Shown here piece after piece: positions 28,106-37,900 of a DNA stretch of 64,000 bases. The stretch is from contig NZ_JAIVMC010000001.1 of the NCBI RefSeq assembly GCF_020177265.1, positions 744,001 through 808,000 on the forward strand. Direction: 5' to 3'. Source of the stretch: Pseudooceanicola marinus (GTDB taxonomy: Bacteria > Pseudomonadota > Alphaproteobacteria > Rhodobacterales > Rhodobacteraceae). The position numbers and the translations under genes are program-made. How positions within the stretch are numbered: the stretch's first letter is position 1; the number at the start of each line of letters is the position of its first letter. The notes beneath the pieces were generated by a model. The model was not told the origin of the DNA, did no database searches, and saw only the letters and a program-made list of their open reading frames with translations.

Positions 28106-29557
28106 ATGCACGCAGATCAGATCATCCGCGGGGCAGAGATCATCGACGGCACCGGCGCCCCGCGCCGCCGCGGCGATGTCGCGATCACCGACGACCGGAT
28201 CGTCGCCACGGGCCCCCTGGACCACTGGACCGCCGGCCGCGAGATCGAGGCCCATGGCCGTATCGTCGCACCGGGCTTCATCGATCCCCACGTGCACCAT
28301 GACGCCGCGCTGTTCACCCAGCCCGACATGGAATTCATGACCAACCAGGGGGTGACCACCGTCATCAACGGCAACTGCGGCTTTTCCATCGCGCCGGTGA
28401 AACGGCCCGAGAACCTGCCCGAACAGCTGCGGATGATCGCCGAACGCCCCGATCTGGTCTTCGGCACCTACGGCGAATACCACGCCCGCATCGCCACCGA
28501 GCCGCCGGCGGTCAACGCCGCCTGCCTGATCGGCCAGTCCACCCTGCGCGCCAATGCCCTGGACGACCTGACCAAACCCGCCACCCGGGCCGAGCTGCAT
28601 GTCATGGCCGCCCTTCTGGACGAGGCCCTGGGCGAAGGCGCCATCGGCGTCTCCACCGGGCCGTTCTACCCGCCGTCCCGCGCCTCCACCACCGAGGAGC
28701 TGATCGAGCTGGGCCGCGTCGCCCAGCGCCATGGCAAGCTTTACGTCACCCATATGCGCGACGAGGGCGACCGGGTGGTCGAGGCGCTGGAGGAAACCTT
28801 CGAGGTGGGGCGGCAAAGCTGCTGCGGCGTACATGTCTCGCATCACAAATGCGCCGGGCTGGCCAATCACGGCATGTCCGAGACGACACTGAAGATGATC
28901 GACGATTTCATCGCGGATCACGACGGCGGTCTGGACACCACCCCCTGGGTGGCCTCGTCGACCATCCTCAACTCGGGCCGGCACAAGCAGGCGACCCGCG
29001 TCATCGTCGCCGAAAGCGAACCCTACCCCGAAATGGCTGGCCGTGATCTCGATGACATCGCCCGGGAATGGAACACCGATCTGGACGGCGCCATGGAACG
29101 GCTGCTGCCCGCCACCGGCATCTTCTTCATCATGGCCGAGGAGGACGTGCAGCGCATCCTCAGCTATGACCGCACAATCATCTGTTCCGACGGCATTCCC
29201 ACGGGCAAGCACCCGCACCCCCGGGTCTGGGGCACCTTCCCCCGTGTCCTGGGCCACTACGCCCGCGATGTCGGCCTGTTCAGCCTGGAGACGGCGGTGA
29301 AACGCATGACCTCGATGCCCGCCGACCGGTTCGGCCTGGGCGGGCGCGGGCGGATCGCCGTGGGCGCTTTCGCCGACCTGGTGATCTTCGACGCCGCCAC
29401 GATCCGCGAGGGGGCCACCTTCGACAACCCGATACAGCCGGCGACGGGGATCGACCGGGTCTTCGTCAATGGCACGGAGGTCTTCGCCTTCGGCCAGAAG
29501 ACCGGCGCGCGCCCCGGTCGCCCGCTGACCCAGACCGCGCCGACCCAGGTGGTCTGA
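28106..29557 (+). CDS. N-acyl-D-amino-acid deacylase
   Basis: 483-residue amidohydrolase of the D-aminoacylase family, the same length as the Alcaligenes enzymes. Metal-site residues are visible: His62 and His64 in DPHVHHD, Cys91 in INGNCGFS, His216 in YVTHMRDE, His246 in SHHKCAG, and the Asp of ICSDGIP near 370. The fold would be a TIM barrel with a small beta domain. The reaction releases free D-amino acids from N-acyl-D-forms; whether it prefers D-Glu, D-Asp or neutral residues cannot be read from sequence. It is the last gene of the TRAP operon, so uptake and cleavage look coupled. AAGGAG precedes the ATG. Confidence 0.88.
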   Translation: MHADQIIRGAEIIDGTGAPRRRGDVAITDDRIVATGPLDHWTAGREIEAHGRIVAPGFIDPHVHHDAALFTQPDMEFMTNQGVTTVINGNCGFSIAPVKRPENLPEQLRMIAERPDLVFGTYGEYHARIATEPPAVNAACLIGQSTLRANALDDLTKPATRAELHVMAALLDEALGEGAIGVSTGPFYPPSRASTTEELIELGRVAQRHGKLYVTHMRDEGDRVVEALEETFEVGRQSCCGVHVSHHKCAGLANHGMSETTLKMIDDFIADHDGGLDTTPWVASSTILNSGRHKQATRVIVAESEPYPEMAGRDLDDIAREWNTDLDGAMERLLPATGIFFIMAEEDVQRILSYDRTIICSDGIPTGKHPHPRVWGTFPRVLGHYARDVGLFSLETAVKRMTSMPADRFGLGGRGRIAVGAFADLVIFDAATIREGATFDNPIQPATGIDRVFVNGTEVFAFGQKTGARPGRPLTQTAPTQVV

Positions 29558-29582
29558 TCCGGGTGGTCTGACGCGACGGGAC

Positions 29583-29603
29583 GGGCCGCCCGCTCGGCGG
29601 CCC
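29583..29603 (+). terminator. Possible terminator after the deacylase gene
   Basis: GGGCCGCC and GGCGGCCC form an eight-pair stem around CGCTC, 26 bases past the stop. No T-run follows, so this may be a factor-dependent site or simple structure. Confidence 0.3.
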
Positions 29604-29811
29604 AACCCCGGCATATCCCCGCGCCGGGGGCCGGGTCGTCCCGTTTGCGCAAAGTCAGGCCCGCGACGCCCCGACCTCATCGGTCACTACAGCCGAGACA
29701 TGCCCGGTATTGAGATCACTTCCAACTTGACCCCCTCCTGTCTTTCCCGGCACTAGGCACCCCGATCAAGACAGGCGGTCCATTTCGACCGCATGGGGGG
29801 AGGACCATTCC

Positions 29812-31137
29812 GTGGCGAGATCTGACAAGAACCGGGACGCGGCACTGCGTGTCGCGGTCCGCAAAGTGAAGCGCGCGCTGAAGCGTCGCATAGCCCTGCG
29901 TCGGCGGCGGCGCAGCCCGGCAAAGTTCGTCGGTGTCACTGGCAGTTCGGCCAAATCGACCACCGTGACCCTCCTGTCCCATGTCCTCGCCTCGCAGGGG
30001 CCGACCCGGATGCAGGTCTTCTACAACAGCTACTTCCCGGTGCTGGAATCCATGCTGCAACTGAAGGGAGACGAAGCCTTCTCCGTCAACGAGCTGGGCG
30101 CGGGCACGGAGGGTTTCGGCGCGGCCGCCCAGATGATCGGTCCTGATCTTGCCATCGTCACGATGATCAGCATGGAACATCGATCAATCTACAAGACGGA
30201 GGACAACATCACCCGGGAAAAGGCCCAGCTGGTCGAGGCCCTGCGCCCGGGCGGCATCGCCCTGCTGAACGGGGATGACCCCCAGGCAATGACCATGGCC
30301 GAAACCGCCGAAGGACGGCAGGCCCGCGTGGTGACTTTCGGCCAGGGAGACGAAGTGGGCTATCGCGCCACCCGGATCCACGCCGCCTGGCCGGACCGGC
30401 TGAGCCTATCGCTCGAATGGGCGGGTGGCACGCTTGACCTGAAGACGCAGTTCGTCGGCAGCCATTTCTGGCTGCCCGTTACCGCGGCCGCCGCCGCCGC
30501 GCTGGAGCTGGGCGTCCCGCCCGCGGTCGTGGCCGAACGGATCGCCGGGGTGAAACCGCTGCAAAATCGCTGCGACACGCTGCAGATAGACGGCGGGCCG
30601 AATTTCATCCTCGACACGGCCAAGGCCCCGGCCCGCACCCTGTCGCTGACCCTCGACATGCTGCGCAACGCCCGCGCCCCCTTCAAACGCTTCATTCTCT
30701 ACGGCGTTTCGGATTTCGGCGGCAACAACCGCCAGCAATACTCGCGGATCTACAGCGCGGCCCGCGAGGTCGCGGACGAGGTCATCATCCTCGGGGATCG
30801 CGCCAAACATGCCCGCGCCTCCGAGGAGGACATCGCCGCCGGTCGCTTCCGCAGCTTCCCGGATGTGACGTCGCTGACGCACTACCTCAAGGAAACGGCC
30901 CGCCCGGACGAGCTGATCCTGCTGAAGGCATCGGGCAACCTGCATCTGGAACGCGCCGCCCTGGCCTTCCGCGAGGAGGTGAACTGCTGGGAAGAGAAAT
31001 GCGGGCGCACCCACCCCTGTCACGACTGCCGGGCCCTGACCGAAGGCTATTCGCCTCTCGCCGCACGGCGGCAGCGCAACAGCAGCTTCCATCCCCGCGA
31101 CCCGAACAACCCGCTCTATCAGCGGCTGGAAAGCTGA
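29812..31137 (+). CDS. MurF-like Mur ligase of unknown substrate
   Basis: 441-residue ATP-dependent amide ligase with the Mur architecture. A very basic N-terminus (residues 1-37, many Arg/Lys) precedes an atypical P-loop GVTGSSAKSTT at 41-51, where Mur enzymes normally have GxxGKT/S. MurF-like features follow: NELGAGTEGFG, VTMISMEHRS, ALLNGDD, GSHFWLPVTAAAAA and ILDTAKAPARTLSL in the place of the MurF DSYNANP loop. The C-terminus adds four cysteines (392, 397, 403, 406) spaced like a metal site. It is alone, outside a cell-wall cluster, so it is unlikely to be the housekeeping MurF. A GTG start at 29812 has GGGGGGAGGA upstream. The substrate is unknown. Confidence 0.72.
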   Translation: MARSDKNRDAALRVAVRKVKRALKRRIALRRRRRSPAKFVGVTGSSAKSTTVTLLSHVLASQGPTRMQVFYNSYFPVLESMLQLKGDEAFSVNELGAGTEGFGAAAQMIGPDLAIVTMISMEHRSIYKTEDNITREKAQLVEALRPGGIALLNGDDPQAMTMAETAEGRQARVVTFGQGDEVGYRATRIHAAWPDRLSLSLEWAGGTLDLKTQFVGSHFWLPVTAAAAAALELGVPPAVVAERIAGVKPLQNRCDTLQIDGGPNFILDTAKAPARTLSLTLDMLRNARAPFKRFILYGVSDFGGNNRQQYSRIYSAAREVADEVIILGDRAKHARASEEDIAAGRFRSFPDVTSLTHYLKETARPDELILLKASGNLHLERAALAFREEVNCWEEKCGRTHPCHDCRALTEGYSPLAARRQRNSSFHPRDPNNPLYQRLES

Positions 31138-31376
31138 CGATTGGCCACCTGGGGCGCCGGACGCGATGTCGTCCGGCTGCCTTTCCAATCGTCACTGGCG
31201 CGCCGGAGACGTGCCCAGGCCGGACTTGCGGCGGCGGGGACCACATTTTGACGGCAGGACCGGTTGCGCCTGCGGCACCGCCATGATCTTGACGCGGCGG
31301 GCGCCTCTTGGCGGCGCCCCTCTCCTCCGTTTCACGGCCCGCCCGGCGCGGCGGTCCGACAGCCAGGTCCGATCCC

Positions 31377-32579
31377 ATGAACGATACCGCGCAACGCTCT
31401 CCGGCGTCCTCTCCTTCCTCTCCCCCGGGTTCCGCCGAGACCAGGGGCCCCGATCCGCAGATCACCCGGGCCGCCTGGGCGACACGGGCGGTCTTCTTCG
31501 CCACTGGCTTCATCACCTCCTGCTGGGCGCCGCTGATCCCCTTCGTGAAGACCCGCGTCGGCGCGGATGAAAGCACCTTCGGCCTGCTGTTACTGTGCCT
31601 GGGCGGCGGGGCGCTGCTGGCGATGCCGCTGGCGGGGGCCCTGGCGGCGAAGCTGGGCGCGCGGGCGGTGATCGCCGCCGCCGGACTGGCGATGATCCCC
31701 ATGCTGCCGCTGCTGACCCTCATGCCGAGCGTGCTCCTGCTGGGCGTGGCCCTGGGCCTCTTCGGGGCCTTCCTCAACAGCGTCGACGTGGCGATGAACA
31801 TCCACGCGGTGGAGGTCGAACGCCGCGCCGCGCGCCCGATCATGTCGGGGCTGCATGCGCTTTACAGCGTCGGCTCCTTCTCCGGCGCGGGGGCCATGGC
31901 GCTGATGCTGCTGGCGGGGCTGGCCCCGTCGCTGGCCGCGACCCTGGGCGCTGCTGCGGCCGCCGCGGCGCTGCTGCTGGCGCTGCGGGGCCTCTTGCGT
32001 GCACGCGGCGGCACGGACACCCCGGCCTTCGCCTGGCCGCGCGGCGTCGTCCTGCTGCTGGCGGCCCTGTCGGGGATCTCCTTCCTGGTGGAGGGTGCGA
32101 TGCTGGACTGGGGCGCGCTGCTGGCGATCGAACGGCAGCTGCTGCCGGTCGAAGGCGCCGGGCTGGGCTACATGGTCTTCGCCGCCGCCATGGTCACCGC
32201 ACGGCTGATCGGCGACCGGGTGATTTCCCGGCTGGGCCAGATGCCCGTCCTGCTGGGCGGCAGCCTGCTGGCCGTCGCGGGCATCGCCCTGCTGATCGCT
32301 GCGCCCTGGTCGCCCCTGGCGCTGGCGGGCTATGCGCTGACCGGTTTCGGCGTGGCCAACATGGTGCCCATCTTCTTCAGCGCCGCCGGACGGCAACGGG
32401 TGATGCCGCCCGCCCTGGCCATCGCCTCGATCAGTACCACCGGCTATGCCGGGGTCCTGATGGGACCGGCCGTGCTGGGCTTCGCCGCCGAGGCCACCAG
32501 CCTGGCCACCACCTTCGGCGCGCTGGCCCTAGTGCTGCTCCTGATCCCGGCCAGCGCCCGCGCGGTCACGCGCCTCTAG
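31377..32579 (+). CDS. MFS transporter
   Basis: 400-residue major facilitator protein with 12 predicted helices after a 30-residue Ser/Pro-rich N-terminus. Helix 1 (VFFATGFITSCWAPLIPFVK) and the loop 2-3 region (AAKLGARAVIAAAG) resemble the YbjJ-like group. Short Arg-rich loops and a central cytoplasmic loop are present. The substrate cannot be read from sequence. The ATG at 31377 begins just before the first helix; the earlier frame is not protein-like. It lies downstream of the MurF-like ligase with a 239-base gap that contains nothing I recognise, so co-function is uncertain. Confidence 0.82.
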   Translation: MNDTAQRSPASSPSSPPGSAETRGPDPQITRAAWATRAVFFATGFITSCWAPLIPFVKTRVGADESTFGLLLLCLGGGALLAMPLAGALAAKLGARAVIAAAGLAMIPMLPLLTLMPSVLLLGVALGLFGAFLNSVDVAMNIHAVEVERRAARPIMSGLHALYSVGSFSGAGAMALMLLAGLAPSLAATLGAAAAAAALLLALRGLLRARGGTDTPAFAWPRGVVLLLAALSGISFLVEGAMLDWGALLAIERQLLPVEGAGLGYMVFAAAMVTARLIGDRVISRLGQMPVLLGGSLLAVAGIALLIAAPWSPLALAGYALTGFGVANMVPIFFSAAGRQRVMPPALAIASISTTGYAGVLMGPAVLGFAAEATSLATTFGALALVLLLIPASARAVTRL

Positions 32580-32588
32580 CCCCCTTTT

Positions 32589-32626
32589 CCCCCTTCGCCG
32601 AAGCCAGATGGGACCAGCGAAGGGGG
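32589..32626 (+). terminator. Stem-loop between MFS gene and the SOS cassette
   Basis: CCCCCTTCGC and GCGAAGGGGG are perfect ten-base complements with an 18-base loop, directly after the MFS stop. There is no T-run, but the position suggests transcriptional insulation of the mutasome. Confidence 0.4.
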
Positions 32627-32651
32627 TTGGCCGAAGGGGAGACATGATCTA

Positions 32652-32666
32652 GAACAAATAAGGAAC
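32652..32666 (+). promoter_or_regulatory. LexA (SOS) box upstream of imuA
   Basis: GAACAAATAAGGAAC is a perfect GAAC-N7-GAAC alphaproteobacterial LexA site, 140 bases before the imuA ATG and within an AT-rich patch suited to a promoter. Confidence 0.9.
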
Positions 32667-32805
32667 GCCCGATGCAGCGAGTCGCCGGTCCAAGGGGATC
32701 CCCCGGGCCTGCGCCCCCTGCGCCTGCACCCGGCCCGTTCTGCCTGTCCGTTACCCGTCCGCCTGTCTTCGCGCCCCGTTCACCCTGTTCCGTCGCATCC
32801 CGCCC

Positions 32806-33444
32806 ATGTCCTCGCTGCCGCCGTCCCTGCCTGCCAAGCCCGCCGCGCACCGCGGCCCCGCCCCGGTCTTCGCCAGCGCCTTTCCCCTGCGCCCCGCCCG
32901 GGTGCACGAGGTCTGCGGCGCCGGCGCCACCGCCTTTGCCGCACTGACCTGTGCCCGCGCCCGGGCCGGCGCGCTGATCTGGATCCGCGAGACCTGGATG
33001 CGCGACCAGCTGAACCCCCTCGGCCTGGCGGATTTCTTCGACCCGTCGCGGCTGATCCTGGCCCGCGCCCCCGATGCCGTCGACGCCCTGGCCGTGGCCG
33101 AGGAGGCGCTGCGCGACAGCGCCGTCGCCCTCGTCCTGCTGGAGGTCACCCGCCCCCTGGACCTGCGCGAGGGGCGGCGGCTGCAGCTGGCGGCCAAGAC
33201 GGGAGGCAGCACGGGGCTCTGCCTGATCCCCGAGGGCATGGGATCGAACGCCGCCGAGACCCGCTGGCGGGTGCAGCCGCATTGGGCCGCCCCGCCCGAA
33301 GGCCGCGGCGCCGCGCCCCGCTCGGACTCGACTCTGCTGCGCTGGCAGCTTATCAAGAACAAATCGGGAACACTTGGAGCCTGGGATGTCTGCTGGAACC
33401 GGACGACGTATCGCCTCGATGTGGTTTCCCCGGCTGCCGAGTGA
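32806..33444 (+). CDS. imuA: Mutasome protein ImuA
   Basis: 212-residue RecA/SulA-like protein of the damage-inducible mutasome ImuA-ImuB-DnaE2. Recognisable parts are LRPARVHEVCGAGATAFAAL near 28-47, IWIRETWMRDQLNPLGLADF, and DSTLLRWQLIKNKSG near the end, the usual ImuA C-terminus. It supports error-prone translesion synthesis together with the next two genes, possibly through RecA. Its 3' end overlaps imuB by 59 bases and hosts a second LexA box. The ATG at 32806 has only a weak ribosome site, so a different start within the first 30 codons is possible. Confidence 0.88.
   Translation: MSSLPPSLPAKPAAHRGPAPVFASAFPLRPARVHEVCGAGATAFAALTCARARAGALIWIRETWMRDQLNPLGLADFFDPSRLILARAPDAVDALAVAEEALRDSAVALVLLEVTRPLDLREGRRLQLAAKTGGSTGLCLIPEGMGSNAAETRWRVQPHWAAPPEGRGAAPRSDSTLLRWQLIKNKSGTLGAWDVCWNRTTYRLDVVSPAAE
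33357..33371 (+). promoter_or_regulatory. Second LexA box, inside imuA and 14 bases before imuB
   Basis: GAACAAATCGGGAAC is again a perfect GAAC-N7-GAAC. It lies in the 3' coding part of imuA and ends 14 bases before the imuB ATG. Spacer and flanks (AGAACAAAT) resemble the first box. Confidence 0.75.
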
Positions 33445-34939
33445 CCGGGTACTGCGCGCCACTCCGCTGGAGGGGCCCTTCGCGCTGACCCTGCGCGAGG
33501 GCAACACCGAGCGGATCCACTGCCTGAACCCGGCTGCCGAGGCCGCCGGGCTGGCCCGCGGCATGGGGCTGGCCGATGCCCGGGCCTTCTGCCCCGCGCT
33601 GATGACCGACCCCGCCCGCCCCGATCGCGAGGCGCGCTTCCTGGAGGTGCTGCGACGCTGGGCCATGCGCTATTGCCCCTGGGTGGGCACCGACGGCGCG
33701 GACGGGCTGGTGCTGGACGTGACCGGCTCGGCCCATCTGATGGGCGGCGAAGAGGCAATGCTGGACGACATGGCGACCCGGGCGGCCCGCTCGGGCCTGA
33801 CCCTGCGCGCAGGCCTCGCCGACACGCGCGGCGCCGCCTGGGCCCTGGCCCATCACGCGCGCGGCGCCACCGCCCGCGCCGCCCCGGGCGAGACCGCCCA
33901 GGCCCTGGCCCCCCTGCCCGTCACCGCCCTGCGGCTGGATCCGGCGGAGATCGCGGGCCTCGAACGGCTGGGCCTGCGCACCGTGGGCGCGCTGGAGGCT
34001 GCGGCCCGCGCGCCCCTCGCCCGCCGCTTCGGCCCCGGCCTTCTGGTGCGGCTCGATCAGGCCATGGGCCGCCAGGGCGAGGCCGTCAGCCCCGCCGGCG
34101 AGGCACCGCATTACGCCACCCGCCTGACGCTGCCCGAACCCATCGGGCTGGAGGCCGACGTGATGGAGGGCACCCGACGGCTGCTGGAGCGGCTCTGCGA
34201 AAAGCTCGACCATCAGGAAACCGGCGCGCGCACGCTCTGCCTGACCCTGCGCCGGGTCGACCGCGACAGCCGCCAGGTGGAGCTGCGGCTGGCCGCGCCG
34301 ATGCGCGATCCGGTGCGCATCCTGCCCCTGTTCCGCCGCGGGCTGGAGGAGGTGGATGCGGGCTATGGCATCGACCAGATGCGGCTGGAGGCCACGCTGG
34401 TGGAGCCGCTGCCCGCACGCCAGCTGTCGCCCCGTGCCACGGGGGGCGACCGGGCGCGCGTCGAGGATCTGATCACCCGTATCGGCACCCGTATCGGGCT
34501 GGAGAACGTGCAGCGGTTCCGCCCCGCCGACAGCCATATCCCCGAACGCGCCTTCCAGGTGGTGCCGGCGGCCTTCGCCGGGCCGGAAGCGGGGCCCGAG
34601 ATGGGGCCAGAAATGGGGGCGGAGGCCGAGCCCCACACCGCCAACCGCGCCGGGGCCTGGGCCGCCCCGCGCCCGCGTCCGCTGCGCCTTTTCCCGCCCG
34701 AACCCATCGCGGGCCACGGGCCACGCCCGCCCGTCCCGCTGCGCTGGCGGCGCATGTCCCTGACCCCGGTGCGGGTCACCGGGCCGGAACGGATCGCGCC
34801 GGAATGGTGGTTCGACCTGCCCGGCTGGCGCCGCGGCCTGCGCGATTACTGGACGGTGGACACCCGCGAAGGACGCCGGCTGTGGCTGTTCCACACGCCG
34901 CAGGATCCCGCCTGGTTCGTCGAAGGGGAGTTCGCATGA
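33386..34939 (+). CDS. imuB: Mutasome Y-family polymerase-like protein ImuB
   Basis: 517-residue DinB/UmuC homologue. In this family the polymerase domain has usually lost its catalytic acids and acts as a hub linking the beta clamp and DnaE2. It opens RRIASMWFPRLPSDRVLR and shows the helix-hairpin-helix region LERLGLRTVGALEAAARAPL at about 193-212. The C-terminal part has RPLRLFPPEPI, resembling a clamp-binding segment, and LPGWRRGLRDYWTVDTREGR. The ATG at 33386 has GGAG six bases upstream. The stop overlaps dnaE2 as ATGA. It is the central gene of the cassette and has a LexA box just in front. Confidence 0.92.
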   Translation: MSAGTGRRIASMWFPRLPSDRVLRATPLEGPFALTLREGNTERIHCLNPAAEAAGLARGMGLADARAFCPALMTDPARPDREARFLEVLRRWAMRYCPWVGTDGADGLVLDVTGSAHLMGGEEAMLDDMATRAARSGLTLRAGLADTRGAAWALAHHARGATARAAPGETAQALAPLPVTALRLDPAEIAGLERLGLRTVGALEAAARAPLARRFGPGLLVRLDQAMGRQGEAVSPAGEAPHYATRLTLPEPIGLEADVMEGTRRLLERLCEKLDHQETGARTLCLTLRRVDRDSRQVELRLAAPMRDPVRILPLFRRGLEEVDAGYGIDQMRLEATLVEPLPARQLSPRATGGDRARVEDLITRIGTRIGLENVQRFRPADSHIPERAFQVVPAAFAGPEAGPEMGPEMGAEAEPHTANRAGAWAAPRPRPLRLFPPEPIAGHGPRPPVPLRWRRMSLTPVRVTGPERIAPEWWFDLPGWRRGLRDYWTVDTREGRRLWLFHTPQDPAWFVEGEFA

Positions 34940-37900
34940 CCGCCACGCCCCATGCCGCGCCGCCCGCCCCACGGAAGCCGGGCGCCCCCTGCGCCCCCGC
35001 CGAAGCCGATGCCGCCGCACCCTCCAGGCCAGGGGACATAGCGCCCTGCCCCTCGGACAACTCCTGTCCGGGGCCTGAACGGGAGGGGGCCGGGCCGCCC
35101 GAAGCTGCACCCGAGGCTCCCGCCGAGCGCGATCCGGAGGACAGCCCCTGGCCCGACAGCGCCCGTGCCGCCACCGAGGCCACCCCGGATCCCGCCGCGC
35201 CGGGCGGCAGCGCGCCACGCGCCGAGGTCACCTCTGCGCCCCATCCCGGCCCGGGCGGCCATGGCGACGCGCCCCCGGCCTATGCGGAGCTCTGTACCAC
35301 CTCCAACTTCACCTTCCTCACCGGGGCCTCCCACCCCGAAGAGCTGGTGACACGGGCCGCCGAACTGGGGCTGTCGGCCCTCGCCATCACCGACCGCAAC
35401 TCGCTGGCCGGGGTGGTGCGCGCCTGGTCGGCGCTGAAGGAGCTGAAACGCGCCGCCGAGGAGGCAGCAGAGGCCGCCGACGACAGCCCCGCCACCGGCC
35501 CGCAGGTGCGGTCGCACACCCGCGTCGATCCGTCCTCGCGCACCGCCCTACCCGCCAAACCGGCGCTTGCGCGCCCGCAGGTGCCGCGCCTGCCGCGGCT
35601 GATCACCGGCTGCCGGCTGGTGCTGCGCGACTGCCCCGTCGACTGGATCGCCCTGCCGCGTGACCGCGCCGCCTATGAACGGCTGTCGCAACTGCTGACC
35701 CTGGGCAAGCGGCGGGCCGAAAAGGGCGACTGCCTGCTGGGGCTGGATGACCTGCTGACCCACGGCCAGGGGATGATCCTGATCGCCCTGCCGCCACGCG
35801 ATCTGGCGGCCGCCCGCCGCCCCGTGGCCCAGGTGCAGCGGCGCTTTCCGGGCCATGTCTTCCTGGGCGCGGCGCCGCGCTACGACGGCTCCGACCAGGG
35901 GTGGTTCGACGCCTGCGCCCAGGCCGCCCTGGCGACCTCGGCGCCGATGGTGGCCGTGGGCGACGTGCTGATGCACCACGGGGCGCGGCGGCAGCTGGCC
36001 GATGTGCTGACCTGCCTGCGCGAGGGGCTAACCATCGACCACATCGGCACCCGCGCCCAGCCCAATGCCGAACGCCGTCTGAAGGCACCCGCCGACATGG
36101 CGCGCCTCTACCGCCGCCACCCCGCCGCCCTGCGTCGCACCACCGAGATCGCCGCGCGCTGTGCCTTCGACCTCTCCGATCTCAGTTACGAATACCCCGA
36201 TGAGGTGTCCGAGGGCGGCGAGGCGCCCCAGGACCGGCTCGACCGGCTGGTGCGCGCGGGCCTGCGCCGGCGCTGCCCCGATGGCATCCCCGACCGCTAT
36301 CACGCCCTGGCGGAGAAAGAGCTGTCGGTGGTCGAGGAGCTGGGCTTTGCCGCCTATTTCCTGACCGTGCACGACATCGTCGCCTATGCCCGCTCCGTCG
36401 GGATCCTCTGCCAGGGGCGCGGCTCAGCGGCCAACTCGATCCTGTGCTGGGCGCTTGGCATCACCGATGTCAGCCCGGACATGATCGGCATGGTCTTCGA
36501 ACGCTTCGTCTCGCGCCACCGGGGCGAGCCGCCGGACATCGACGTGGATTTCGAACATGAACGCCGCGAGGAGGTGATCCAGTGGATCTACGACCGCTAC
36601 GGGCGGGACCGTGCCGGGCTCTGCGCCACGGTGATCCACTTCCGCTCGCGCGCCGCGATCCGCGAGGTGGGCAAGGTCATGGGCCTTTCGCAGGATGTGA
36701 CGGCGGCGCTGGCGGGCCAGATCTGGGGCATGTCGGGCAAGGGCGCCGACCCGGACCGCATGCGAGAACTGGGCCTTGATCCCTCCGACCGCAGGCTGGC
36801 GCAGACCATCCGCCTGATCGGCGAGATCATCGGCTTCCCCCGCCATCTGTCGCAGCACGTGGGTGGCTTCATCATCACCCGGGGCCGGCTCGACGCGCTC
36901 TGCCCGATCGAGAACGCGGCGATGGAAAACCGCACCGTGATCGAATGGGACAAGGACGATATCGACGCCCTCGGCATCCTGAAGGTCGATGTCCTGAGCC
37001 TCGGCATGCTGACCTGCCTGCGCAAGAGCTTCGATCTGCTGTCGGAACATGAAAAGCGCCAGCTGACCCTGGATACCGTCCCGCAGGAGGACCCCGAGAC
37101 CTACGGCATGCTGTGCCGCGCCGATGCGATCGGGGTCTTCCAGGTGGAAAGCCGGGCGCAGATGAACTTCCTGCCGCGAATGCAGCCCCGCACCTTCTAT
37201 GACCTGGTGATCGAGGTGGCCATCGTGCGCCCCGGGCCGATCCAGGGCGGCATGGTGCAGCCCTATATCCGCCGCCGTCAGGGGCTGGAGGCGCCCGAAC
37301 CCTTCGGCCCCGCCCTGGCGGAGGTGACGGCCAAGACCCTGGGCGTGCCTCTGTTCCAGGAACAGGCGATGCAGATCGCCGTGGTGGGCGCCGGTTTCAC
37401 CCCCGAGGAGGCCGACCGGCTGCGCCGGTCGCTGTCCACCTTCCGCCGCATGGGCACCATCGGCGTCTTCCGCGACAAGTTCGTGGGCGGCATGCTGGCC
37501 AATGGCTATGACCCGGAGATCGCCGCGCTGTGTTTCAGCCAGATCGAGGGCTTCGCCGACTACGGCTTTCCCGAAAGTCACGCGGCGGCCTTTGCCATGC
37601 TGACCTACGTGTCCTCCTGGCTGAAACGCCACCACCCGGCGGTCTTCGCCTGCGCCCTGCTGAACTCACAGCCCATGGGGTTCTACGCCCCCGCGCAGAT
37701 CGTGCGCGACGCCCGCGAGCACGGGATCGAGGTGCGGCCCATCTGCGTCAACGCCTCCCACTGGGACAACAGGCTGGAACGGCGCACCGACGGCGCGCTG
37801 GCCCTGCGGCTGGGGTTCCGCCAGATCAAGGGTTTCCGCGAGGAGGACGCAGGCTGGATCGTGGCGGCGCGCGGCAACGGCTACCCCGATCCCGAAAGCC

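Noticed and set aside
33673-34935. In-frame upstream extension of dnaE2 through imuB
   Set aside because: The extension is an Arg/Pro-rich out-of-frame reading of imuB. The ATG at 34936 overlapping the imuB stop is the natural start.
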